Below are positions 1 through 7,001 of a DNA stretch of 8,555 bases, piece by piece. A model generated the notes under the pieces. The model was not told the DNA's origin. It saw only the letters and a list, made by a program, of their open reading frames with translations, and did no database searches. Source of the DNA: Bacteroidales bacterium (lineage in GTDB: Bacteria; Bacteroidota; Bacteroidia; Bacteroidales; UBA12481); NCBI GenBank assembly GCA_021160155.1, contig JAGHDB010000061.1, positions 1-8,555 of the forward strand. Direction: 5' to 3'. Numbering within the stretch: the first letter of the stretch is position 1; each line of letters opens with the position of its first letter. Made by a program: the position numbers and the translations under genes.

Positions 1-21
1 CTCTAAAATTAAGTATTTAAT

Positions 22-29
22 TATTTTTG
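22..29 (+). promoter_or_regulatory. Putative Bacteroidota-type -7 promoter element for the GlyRS gene
   Basis: The sequence TATTTTTG matches the Bacteroidota -7 consensus TAnnTTTG at every fixed position. It ends 24 bases before the ATG of the GlyRS gene, so transcription would begin near position 35 and give a leader of roughly 15-20 bases. The matching -33 box (TTTG, about 19 bases upstream) would fall at or beyond the left edge and cannot be checked. The surroundings are A/T-rich, so a chance match is possible. Confidence 0.45.
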
Positions 30-53
30 ACTCTGGTAATAATACACTGAATT

Positions 54-1598
54 ATGAATCAGGAAGAATTGTTTAAGAGGTTGGTGAGTCACTGTAAGGA
101 ATATGGCTATGTATTTCAGTCGTCTGAAATCTATGACGGGTTGAGTGCAGTATATGATTATGGTCCATACGGGGTTGAACTAAAGAATAATATCAAAAAA
201 TACTGGTGGGATTCCATGGTGCTGCTTCACGAGCAGGTTGTGGGATTGGATTCTGCAATCTTTATGCATCCGACCGTTTGGAAAGCATCGGGCCATGTAG
301 ATGCTTTTAATGACCCCCTGATTGATAATAAAGATTCAAAAAAACGGTACCGGGCAGATGTGCTGATTGAAGAACACCTTGAGAAAATCGATAATAAAAT
401 TGAGAAAGAGATCGTCAAAGCCCGTAAACGGTTTGGTGAAACATTTGATGAACCGCTTTTCAAAGAGACCAATCCACGGGTTAAAAAATACAACGATCAA
501 CGGCAACAATTGCATGAGCGGTATCAAAAAGCCATGGAGTTGCCCGATTTAAAAGAACTCAGACAGATTATTCTGGATTATGAAATTGTTTGTCCGATAT
601 CCGGAAGCCGTAACTGGACGGAAGTCAGGCAGTTCAATCTGATGTTTGCTACTGAAGTCGGATCGACGGCGGAGAGTGCCATGAAAGTATTTCTCAGACC
701 CGAAACTGCCCAGGGAATCTATGTTAATTTTCTTAATGTGCAGAAATCCGGGAGAATGAAAATACCGTTCGGGATAGCACAAATCGGGAAAGCTTTCAGA
801 AATGAGATTGTAGCCAGGCAATTTATTTTCAGGATGCGGGAATTTGAGCAGATGGAAATGCAGTTTTTTGTCAAACCGGGCGAAGAGTTAAAATGGTTTG
901 AATATTGGAAAAATATTCGCATGAATTGGCATCAGGCACTCGGCTTCGGGGCCGACATGTATCGTTTTCATGATCATGACAAACTGGCTCATTATGCCAA
1001 TGCCGCTACAGATATCGAATTTCGTTTTCCGTTTGGATTCAAAGAGGTGGAGGGAATTCACTCCCGGACAGATTTTGATTTGAAAATGCACCAGGAATAT
1101 TCGGGAAGAAAAATCCAGTATTTTGATCCGGATGATAATACCTCTTATACTCCCTATGTCATCGAAACATCCATCGGGGTTGACAGGATGTTTTTACAGA
1201 TCATATCGGCTTCGCTGAAAGAAGAAGAAGCACCTACTGCTGAAGGAGGCGTGGCTATGCGAACTGTTTTGAAACTTCCTCCGGCACTTGCCCCGGTTAA
1301 ACTGGCTGTATTTCCGCTGGTCAGAAAAGATGGCCTTCCCGCGATCGCAAGGAAAATTATCAGCGATCTGAAATTTGATTTTTATTGCCAGTATGACGAA
1401 AAAGATTCAATCGGTAAAAGATACCGAAGGCATGATGCCATAGGAACACCTTATTGCGTGACAGTGGATCACCAGACGCCGGTGGATGATACCGTAACCC
1501 TCCGTAACAGGGATACTATGGTGCAGGAGCGGGTAAAAATTGCCGCTCTGAAAGAGATCATAGCCGATAAAGTGTCCGTCATCAGCCTGCTGAAATAA
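54..1598 (+). CDS. glyQS: Glycyl-tRNA synthetase, single-polypeptide class II type
   Basis: This cytoplasmic enzyme charges tRNA-Gly with glycine using ATP. At 514 residues it is the homodimeric GlyRS found in Bacteroidota, Thermus, archaea and eukaryotes, not the two-gene alpha/beta form of E. coli. The N-terminus shows the family segment YDYGPYGVELKNNI (35-48). The block RPETAQGIYVNF lies at 215-226. Class II motif 2 is FRNE (248-251) followed by FRMREFEQMEMQFF (259-272), and motif 3 is GVDR (375-378). An HGTP anticodon-binding domain runs from about 410 to 505. The charged, helical segment at about 95-175 is the insertion usual in this family. The ATG at 54 gives the complete N-terminus and has no strong Shine-Dalgarno sequence. 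The gene is intact, and the YfhO-family gene follows 35 bases after its stop, so cotranscription is plausible. I see no T-box or other leader control. Confidence 0.97.
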   Translation: MNQEELFKRLVSHCKEYGYVFQSSEIYDGLSAVYDYGPYGVELKNNIKKYWWDSMVLLHEQVVGLDSAIFMHPTVWKASGHVDAFNDPLIDNKDSKKRYRADVLIEEHLEKIDNKIEKEIVKARKRFGETFDEPLFKETNPRVKKYNDQRQQLHERYQKAMELPDLKELRQIILDYEIVCPISGSRNWTEVRQFNLMFATEVGSTAESAMKVFLRPETAQGIYVNFLNVQKSGRMKIPFGIAQIGKAFRNEIVARQFIFRMREFEQMEMQFFVKPGEELKWFEYWKNIRMNWHQALGFGADMYRFHDHDKLAHYANAATDIEFRFPFGFKEVEGIHSRTDFDLKMHQEYSGRKIQYFDPDDNTSYTPYVIETSIGVDRMFLQIISASLKEEEAPTAEGGVAMRTVLKLPPALAPVKLAVFPLVRKDGLPAIARKIISDLKFDFYCQYDEKDSIGKRYRRHDAIGTPYCVTVDHQTPVDDTVTLRNRDTMVQERVKIAALKEIIADKVSVISLLK

Positions 1599-1606
1599 CC
1601 TGTAAC

Positions 1607-1619
1607 TTGCAGCCTGCAA
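1607..1619. repeat. Small inverted repeat in the GlyRS-YfhO gap
   Basis: Between the GlyRS stop and the YfhO start lies TTGCAG, one base, then CTGCAA, a 13-base inverted repeat. It could fold into a five-pair stem with a three-base loop. It is followed by eight A residues (1622-1629) just before the ATG at 1634. No T-run follows on the plus strand, so it is not an intrinsic terminator for GlyRS. The A-run may help ribosome binding, as A-rich leaders often do in this phylum. The function of the repeat is unknown and it may be chance. Confidence 0.3.
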
Positions 1620-1633
1620 TCAAAAAAAATCAC

Positions 1634-4195
1634 ATGAAAAAGCTCAACACCTTTCTACGCCCGGTATTTCCAGAACTGCTAATGGTGGTGATTATGGCGA
1701 TCCTTGCATTGGGATATATGAGCCCGGTTTTTGAAGGCAAAACATTGCCCCAGGGCGACATCATCAATGCACAGAATATGGCCCGTGAAACTGACCGGTT
1801 TCAAGAAGAGACCGGGGTTTATCCGGGATGGACCGATGCGGCTTTTGGCGGAATGCCGACTTATCAGATCAAATCTCCTCCGTCGGGGAACCTGTTCAAA
1901 TCGCTGTTGCGGATTTTTAAGTTCTGGCTGCCCGGTTATACGGTGGCCATTCTTTTTGCCTGTCTGGCAGGTTTCTATTTTTTACTGCGCATCTTACGGC
2001 TGAATCGATGGCTTGCATTGGCCGGGGCCATTGCTTTCGGATTGGGGTCACATAACCTGCAACTGATTGAAGCCGGGCATGTGGGTAAAATCTACGCGGT
2101 AGCTTACCTCGCTCCGGCGGTGGCCGGGATGTTGCTGGTTTATCAGCGGAAATATCTATGGGGCGGTTTACTGACGGCAGTCGGACTGGGGATTGAGATA
2201 GCCACTAATCATGTGCAGGTTACGTACTATTTAGGTATCATAATACTGATTTACATGGGGGTGGAGTTTATCTATGCAGTTAAAGAACACTATTTTAAAC
2301 ATTGGGTGATAGGGGCCCTGACACTTTTTGTAGCGTTGATACTGGCGGTTCTTCCCAATATGACCACGGTTTTAACCACTGCTGAATATACACAGGAAAC
2401 TACCAGAGGGAAAAAGGTGTTAACCTCACAGGATGAAAATGCCGTTAAGGGAAAATCGGGATTGGATCTGGGTTACATTACCAACTGGAGTTATGGTATA
2501 GGAGAAACATTAAATCTTTTTATCCCCAATCTTTACGGGGGTAGTTCCGGTACGGATGTGGGACTGAAATCGCAGTTTTATAAAGAGTTAAAGAAAAGAG
2601 GTGTACAAAATCCCGGGAAATTGGTGAAACACGCACCTACCTATTGGGGCAGCCAGCCCTTTACCAGCGGTCCGCATTATGTGGGGGCTTTTACGATTTT
2701 TCTGGCCATATTGGGACTGTTTCTGGTCAGGGGCCCGAAAAAATGGTGGCTGTTATTTGCCATTTTGTTGTCGTTTATGCTGGCATGGGGAAGAAATTTT
2801 ATGGGACTTACGGAGTTTTTTGTACGGCATGTACCGCTGTATGCCAAATTTCGGGATGTGACCAATATTTTAATCGTGGCACAATTTGCTTTGCCGCTGT
2901 TGGCATTTTTAGGGCTTAAGGAGTGGTTTGCCGATGGCATGGATACAGAAAAGAAATTGAAGAAATTGTATTATGCCACCGGAATAGCGGGAGGAATAGC
3001 CCTGCTGTTCCTGTTGATACCCTCACTGGCCGGATCATTTACCAGTCCGGCTGATGCCAGGTACAAACAGACCTGGATTGCTGCTGCTTTGCAGAATGAC
3101 CGGTTGACGCTTGCACGTAATGATGCATTCAGAACTTTGGTTTTTGTTTTATTGACGGCCGGTGTTTTATGGGCCTCTGTCAAAACAAAACTTAAGAAAG
3201 AATACCTGTTTGCCGGGCTGGTTTTATTGGTATTGATCGATTTATGGTCGGTGGGTAAACGTTATTTAAATAATGAGGATTTTGTAACCCGGCGTACCTT
3301 AAAAAGCCAGGTGGCTGCCCGTCAGGCAGATCAATCCATCCTGAAAGACCAGGAGATTGATTTCAGAGTATTGGATTTGACGAATCCGGCTAATGGAGAT
3401 CCGTTCCGTTATTCCCTTCCATCGAGGTTTCATAAATCAGTTGGGGGTTACCACGGTGCCAAACTGGGGCGCTACCAGGATTTGATCGAGCACTATCTGG
3501 TTCCTGAATTGCAGTCATTTGGTGAGGCCCTGAATGAACCTACACTGGATAAGATCAACCGGGCCCTGTCGGGGATGAATTGTTATAACATGCTCAATAC
3601 CAAATATATTATCGTCAGGCCGGATGTGGGGCCGGTTAAGAATCCCTACCGGCTGGGCAGTGCCTGGTTTGCATCGGATATTATGACGGTAAAGAATGCG
3701 AAGGAGGAAATTTCAGCCCTGGGGACCATTAATCCTGCTGTTACGGCGGTATTACCGAAAGAATATGAGTCAAAGATTAACGGTATTCAAAATAAGGCTA
3801 CAAACGGAGATTCAGCCGATGTCATTAAAATTACCGAATACCGGCCGAACGGTTTGGTGTATCAAACTACTACTGCGGAAAAACGTTTGGCTGTATTTTC
3901 TGAAATATGGTATCCTCATGGTTGGAAAGCTACTATAGATGGTACGACGGCTGAAATTTTACGAGCCAATTACCTGTTGCGTGCCATGGTTATTCCGCCC
4001 GGTTCACACCGGATTGAATTTAAATTTGATCCATTCTCTCTGAAAGCCGGCAAACTGATCAGCGCCGGCGGAAGCATCCTGGTATTACTCCTGATCGGAT
4101 TAGCCGTCTATTTTAGTAGCATAGGATCTAAAACCTCCGGTTTTTTATCACGAACCCTACAAAACGAAACGGAATCCACAGGTGACGGAAAATAG
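1634..4195 (+). CDS. YfhO-family multi-pass membrane protein, probable GT-C-type glycosyltransferase
   Basis: This 853-residue integral membrane protein has about 13-14 hydrophobic segments, roughly at 12-30, 100-119, 125-139, 152-170, 174-191, 196-216, 223-241, 348-366, 370-384, 409-429, 446-465, 499-515, 523-539 and 809-828. A probably extracytoplasmic domain spans about 545-805. Family marks are the LPQGD loop after the first helix (D42 could be the GT-C-type acidic residue) and FSEIWYPHGWKATIDG (755-770) near the C-terminus. In Bacillus, YfhO proteins act with lipid-linked sugars to glycosylate envelope polymers. The donor and acceptor here are unknown. I chose the ATG at 1634, which gives an MKKL start and follows an A8 tract; the frame stays open upstream to a TTG at 1607. 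The last 68 bases overlap, tail to tail, the GT2 gene on the other strand. Family membership is firm; enzymatic function is inferred. Confidence 0.88.
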   Translation: MKKLNTFLRPVFPELLMVVIMAILALGYMSPVFEGKTLPQGDIINAQNMARETDRFQEETGVYPGWTDAAFGGMPTYQIKSPPSGNLFKSLLRIFKFWLPGYTVAILFACLAGFYFLLRILRLNRWLALAGAIAFGLGSHNLQLIEAGHVGKIYAVAYLAPAVAGMLLVYQRKYLWGGLLTAVGLGIEIATNHVQVTYYLGIIILIYMGVEFIYAVKEHYFKHWVIGALTLFVALILAVLPNMTTVLTTAEYTQETTRGKKVLTSQDENAVKGKSGLDLGYITNWSYGIGETLNLFIPNLYGGSSGTDVGLKSQFYKELKKRGVQNPGKLVKHAPTYWGSQPFTSGPHYVGAFTIFLAILGLFLVRGPKKWWLLFAILLSFMLAWGRNFMGLTEFFVRHVPLYAKFRDVTNILIVAQFALPLLAFLGLKEWFADGMDTEKKLKKLYYATGIAGGIALLFLLIPSLAGSFTSPADARYKQTWIAAALQNDRLTLARNDAFRTLVFVLLTAGVLWASVKTKLKKEYLFAGLVLLVLIDLWSVGKRYLNNEDFVTRRTLKSQVAARQADQSILKDQEIDFRVLDLTNPANGDPFRYSLPSRFHKSVGGYHGAKLGRYQDLIEHYLVPELQSFGEALNEPTLDKINRALSGMNCYNMLNTKYIIVRPDVGPVKNPYRLGSAWFASDIMTVKNAKEEISALGTINPAVTAVLPKEYESKINGIQNKATNGDSADVIKITEYRPNGLVYQTTTAEKRLAVFSEIWYPHGWKATIDGTTAEILRANYLLRAMVIPPGSHRIEFKFDPFSLKAGKLISAGGSILVLLLIGLAVYFSSIGSKTSGFLSRTLQNETESTGDGK

Positions 4196-4967
4196 TAGCG
4201 GTCCATCCATAATGTGTGCGCATACTGTGAAATCTTTCTTTCAAACTTTGGGGAATATGCTGCTTTGAATGACCACCGTCTAAAAAACCGCTGAGAATCA
4301 TACGGGTATTGAAAATGGGGGGATAGATTGATGCAGTGGTCAGATTTTCAGCTTTTTTTAACATGCGGATCACCCAGTCGAAATCTGCAGAATGGTGATA
4401 ATGAAGGTTGTAGGGCTCAACAAGTTTCCGGCTTACTAAAACAGACTGATGGCACACCAGCATTCCTTTCTGAAAACTTTTGGAAGTCAATACTTCAGGA
4501 GGTCTCAATCTTCTCAATCCGATCTCATGACCCTTGCGGTTAATGATCATGGTATCCCCATACAGGATGAACGGCCACCCGTCTGACCGGTTCTCCTTTG
4601 CGGAAGGACCGGGTTCAGGAAAAAAGGAGTGTACCATTTTTTCAACCGTATCCGGCCGGTAAATCCGGTCACCCGAATTGATAAACCACACATAATCCCC
4701 TGAAAAAAGTTCAAGTCCTTTATTCATGGCATAATAAATTCCTTCATCGGGTTCACAAACCCAACGGGTAACCACATCTTCATACCTGTGAATTACCTCC
4801 GGGGTGTTATCTGTGGAGGCGCCGTCAATGATGATGTATTCGATATAAGGATAGGTTTGGGAACGGATGCTTTTCAGCGTCTCTTCAAGAAGGCCGGCAC
4901 TGTTATAGGTAACCGTGATCACTGAAATCAGAGGCCATCCGGGTTTTTGTATCGCAGTTTTCATCAT
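4128..4967 (-). CDS. Family 2 glycosyltransferase (WcaA-like, GT-A fold)
   Basis: This is a 279-residue, probably cytoplasmic or membrane-peripheral, inverting glycosyltransferase that would move a sugar from a nucleotide donor onto a surface-glycan intermediate. The GT-A nucleotide-binding half is clear: ISVITVTYNSAG (14-25), LKSIRSQTYPYIEYIIIDGA (31-50), STDNT (51-55) and EPDEGIYYAMNKG (72-84). FINSGD (95-100) supplies the acidic position equivalent to the DXD motif. The acceptor half has CHQSVLVSR (172-180) and ADFDW (194-198), where an acidic residue is the likely catalytic base. There are no transmembrane helices, so it is not a CsbB/GtrB-type polyprenyl-phosphate transferase. Two adjacent ATG codons begin it; either is possible. 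A promoter-like element lies just upstream. Its 3' end overlaps the YfhO gene by 68 bases, and it is divergent from the DUF115-like gene. Donor and acceptor sugars cannot be read from sequence. Confidence 0.92.
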   Translation of the reverse strand: MMKTAIQKPGWPLISVITVTYNSAGLLEETLKSIRSQTYPYIEYIIIDGASTDNTPEVIHRYEDVVTRWVCEPDEGIYYAMNKGLELFSGDYVWFINSGDRIYRPDTVEKMVHSFFPEPGPSAKENRSDGWPFILYGDTMIINRKGHEIGLRRLRPPEVLTSKSFQKGMLVCHQSVLVSRKLVEPYNLHYHHSADFDWVIRMLKKAENLTTASIYPPIFNTRMILSGFLDGGHSKQHIPQSLKERFHSMRTHYGWTATIFRHLWIPFRFVGFVIKNRRF

Positions 4968-4986
4968 TGCCTGATCGTATAACCAT

Positions 4987-5017
4987 TAAAGATATACCCC
5001 TTATGATCAATGACAAA
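4987..5017 (-). promoter_or_regulatory. Putative Bacteroidota-type promoter for the GT2 gene
   Basis: Read on the minus strand, TTTG (5017 to 5014) is followed after exactly 19 bases by TATCTTTA (4994 to 4987). The Bacteroidota consensus is TTTG, about 19-21 bases, then TAnnTTTG. Only the last base of the -7 box differs. Transcription would start near 4980-4983, leaving a leader of about 13-16 bases before the GT2 ATG at 4967. The element lies inside the first codons of the divergent gene if that gene starts at 5003, which makes mutual interference or a later start for that gene possible. Confidence 0.45.
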
Positions 5018-5959
5018 AGCATTTTTGCTATTTTCGTAAGAAATTCCGCTATGTTTTACCGGCTTTTGCGTATTCAGCAATTTTTTGAAGCAGGCTACCA
5101 GTCAGTAGTCAGCTTGATCCGTGTACTACTCAGATCACATTACCGATCGGCTTTAAGCCGGGAACGTAAAGTACGGGATGAATTGTTTGTGCTGGGTAAC
5201 GGGCCGGGTTTAAAAGCGCACCTTGATAAATATAGTCCGCTTCTGAAATCGAAAGAGTTAATGTGTGTCAATCAATTTGCGCTAACTCCTTTCTATACGG
5301 AGTTAAAACCTGCTCATTATGTGTTGCTTGACATCGGGTTTTTTGTTGACCCGACACTTCCGCGTATGAAAGAGAACAGAGAAAGGCTTGAAAAAGTTTT
5401 CAGGGAGGAAACGGATTGGCCGATGACGCTTTATTTACCTTATGAGGCCCGAAAAAGTCAGTTCATAAAAACGGTATTAACTACTGCGAAGTTTGTCGGA
5501 ATTGTTTTTTACAACCGGACCGTAGCAGACGGACTTAAACCGGTAAGGCATTGGATGTATCGGAAAAACCTGGGAATGCCCCCTCCTCAGAACGTATTAA
5601 TCGGAGCTTTAATGGTGGGGTTGAATCTGGGTTATCGCAAAATTATCATATTGGGTGCAGATCACTCCTGGCATTTGGGACTGCAGGTTGACCGGGAGGG
5701 GATGTTGAATTCTGCCGAGCAACATTTTTATGATAAAAAACCATCGGTAGTAGCTGTTCATCATCCTGAAACTCTTGACCGGACAAAAATTCACGACTAT
5801 TTTTTCAATCTCTACCGGACATTCAGGAGTTATCATCTGATCCGGCAGTTTGCTGATCATGAGAATGTCAGTATGATCAATGCCAGTACCGTCAGTTATA
5901 TTGATGCATTTATCAGAAGACGGCTGAGTGACTATCCCTGGTCGGAAGATCAGAAATGA
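5003..5959 (+). CDS. DUF115/MptE/Maf-like Rossmann protein, candidate sialyltransferase-like (GT42-type) glycosyltransferase
   Basis: From the ATG at 5003 this is a 318-residue soluble protein with no signal peptide. It has FVLGNGPGLK (62-71), then CVNQFAL (88-94), then an alternating segment from NVLIGALMVG (197-206) through LGYRKIIILGADHSW (209-223). This order, a glycine-rich GNGPxL loop, an NQF segment, and a later LGY-K-I-x-L-G-x-D strand, is shared by the DUF115/MptE/Maf group and by GT42 sialyltransferases such as Campylobacter CstII (GNGPSLK, CNQF, LGYKEI). Histidines at 253-254 are candidates for the catalytic base, but I could not align that part with confidence. Maf proteins are implicated in adding nonulosonic acids to flagellin, and nonulosonate biosynthesis genes converge on this gene with a 10-base overlap. 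Alternative starts are TTG 4967, which would overlap the divergent GT2 start by one base, and ATG 5051, preceded by an A-rich stretch. Fold assignment is moderate; function is inferred. Confidence 0.65.
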   Translation: MINDKSIFAIFVRNSAMFYRLLRIQQFFEAGYQSVVSLIRVLLRSHYRSALSRERKVRDELFVLGNGPGLKAHLDKYSPLLKSKELMCVNQFALTPFYTELKPAHYVLLDIGFFVDPTLPRMKENRERLEKVFREETDWPMTLYLPYEARKSQFIKTVLTTAKFVGIVFYNRTVADGLKPVRHWMYRKNLGMPPPQNVLIGALMVGLNLGYRKIIILGADHSWHLGLQVDREGMLNSAEQHFYDKKPSVVAVHHPETLDRTKIHDYFFNLYRTFRSYHLIRQFADHENVSMINASTVSYIDAFIRRRLSDYPWSEDQK

Positions 5960-6996
5960 TCGTTAAATTCACGATTGGCCCGTTGATAATCTTCAGGTTT
6001 GCCAATATCCATCCAAAATTCTCTTACCGGGTAAGATCGTGTGGGATGACCTTTTTGAACCAGTAATTCAAAAAGCCGGGTCATATCCATCTGCTTATTT
6101 TGAGGGATCAGATCCAGGATTTCAGGATTCAGTACATAAATTCCGGCGTTCACATAAAATTGCTGTACCGGTTTTTCTTCAATAGACACGATGTGCTCCT
6201 TATCTAACCTGACTACGCCATAGGGGACTTCCATCCCGTACTCCCGGATGCACATGGTGGCTGCAGTTTCATGCCTGATGTGAAAATCCATCAAGTCTTC
6301 AAAGTCAATCAGGGTAAGAATATCTGCATTCATCACAAAGAACGGTTCGTTCGGGGAAGTAGTGATCAGGCTGAGAGAACCGGACGTACCCATCGGCTGA
6401 CGCTCGGTGACATATTCTATGTGTACATCAAAACGGTGTCCGTCTCCGAAATAATCGGCAATCATTTCTCCTTTATAATTTAAGGAGATCAGAAAATTAC
6501 TGAATCCGGATAGTTTAAACCGTTTGATGAGTGTTTCAAGAATGGGGCGGTCTCCAACCTGAAGAAGGGGTTTGGGTGTATCATCGGTCAGTGGTTTTAA
6601 CCGGCTGCCCCGGCCTCCGGCCATCAGCACTACCAGATTAGAGTGTTTTTCGTGTTCAAGAAGCCGGTCGATCTCAGCCAGACGGATGACTTTACCCTGT
6701 TCATCGATCACGGGGATCTGAAAAATTTTACGTGAAACAGCCAGTTCGATCAACTTGGTTTTTGGATCATTTGAAAAGGCGGTAACGGGATGAGCGTTAT
6801 AAAGGTCTGTAATCCGGTCGTCAAGTTGCAATCCGCGCAACAATCCCCTTCGAATATCGCCGTCTGTCAGGGTGCCCATCAGCCGGTCATGCTCATCCAC
6901 GATAAGGGCAATTTTCATTGCACCCGACTCGATCACTTCAAGTGCCTGCCGGATAGTGGCATGAACCTGTAATTTAATTTCATTCAACTGGTACAT
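5950..6996 (-). CDS. ptmE: Tandem-CBS sugar-phosphate nucleotidyltransferase, PtmE-like (probable glucosamine-1-phosphate guanylyltransferase)
   Basis: This cytoplasmic protein of 348 residues has two CBS modules (about 8-60 and 65-115; LMGTLTDGDIRRG is at 39-51) fused to a nucleotidyltransferase domain (about 120-345). The catalytic domain has the signature LMAGGRGSRLKPLT (124-137) followed by PKPLL (141-145). It also has MNAD with metal-binding Asp225, EKP (274-276), YVNAGIYVLNPE (281-292) and MDIGKPEDY (329-337). The same architecture occurs in Campylobacter PtmE, which makes GDP-glucosamine for legionaminic acid. The CBS pair may sense a nucleotide. The frame opens with TTG at 7005, overlapping the epimerase stop by three bases. 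I prefer the ATG at 6996, five bases past that stop; either start implies translational coupling. It converges with the DUF115-like gene, overlapping by 10 bases. Guanylyl rather than uridylyl or cytidylyl transfer is inferred from architecture and neighbours. Confidence 0.85.
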   Translation of the reverse strand: MYQLNEIKLQVHATIRQALEVIESGAMKIALIVDEHDRLMGTLTDGDIRRGLLRGLQLDDRITDLYNAHPVTAFSNDPKTKLIELAVSRKIFQIPVIDEQGKVIRLAEIDRLLEHEKHSNLVVLMAGGRGSRLKPLTDDTPKPLLQVGDRPILETLIKRFKLSGFSNFLISLNYKGEMIADYFGDGHRFDVHIEYVTERQPMGTSGSLSLITTSPNEPFFVMNADILTLIDFEDLMDFHIRHETAATMCIREYGMEVPYGVVRLDKEHIVSIEEKPVQQFYVNAGIYVLNPEILDLIPQNKQMDMTRLFELLVQKGHPTRSYPVREFWMDIGKPEDYQRANREFNDHF

Positions 6997-7001
6997 GAGG
7001 G

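Noticed and set aside
27..48. Sigma70-like reading of TTGACT and TAATAC upstream of GlyRS
   Set aside because: The spacing is too short for a -35/-10 pair, and the TATTTTTG match to the Bacteroidota -7 box in the same place is the better explanation.
2644..2940. Several 60-90 codon frames on both strands inside the YfhO gene
   Set aside because: They are out of frame with an intact family member and have no independent support.
4130..4146. AAAACC-TCC-GGTTTT hairpin followed by T residues, at the YfhO/GT2 3' overlap
   Set aside because: It resembles a terminator on the plus strand, but it lies about 50 bases before the YfhO stop, its stem has only two G-C pairs, and the T-run is largely part of the stem. 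On the minus strand no T-run follows.
5959..5975. ATCGT...ACGAT inverted repeat at the convergent DUF115-like/PtmE junction
   Set aside because: A five-pair, A/T-containing stem with a seven-base loop and no T-run is too weak to call a terminator, and it lies inside the PtmE coding end.
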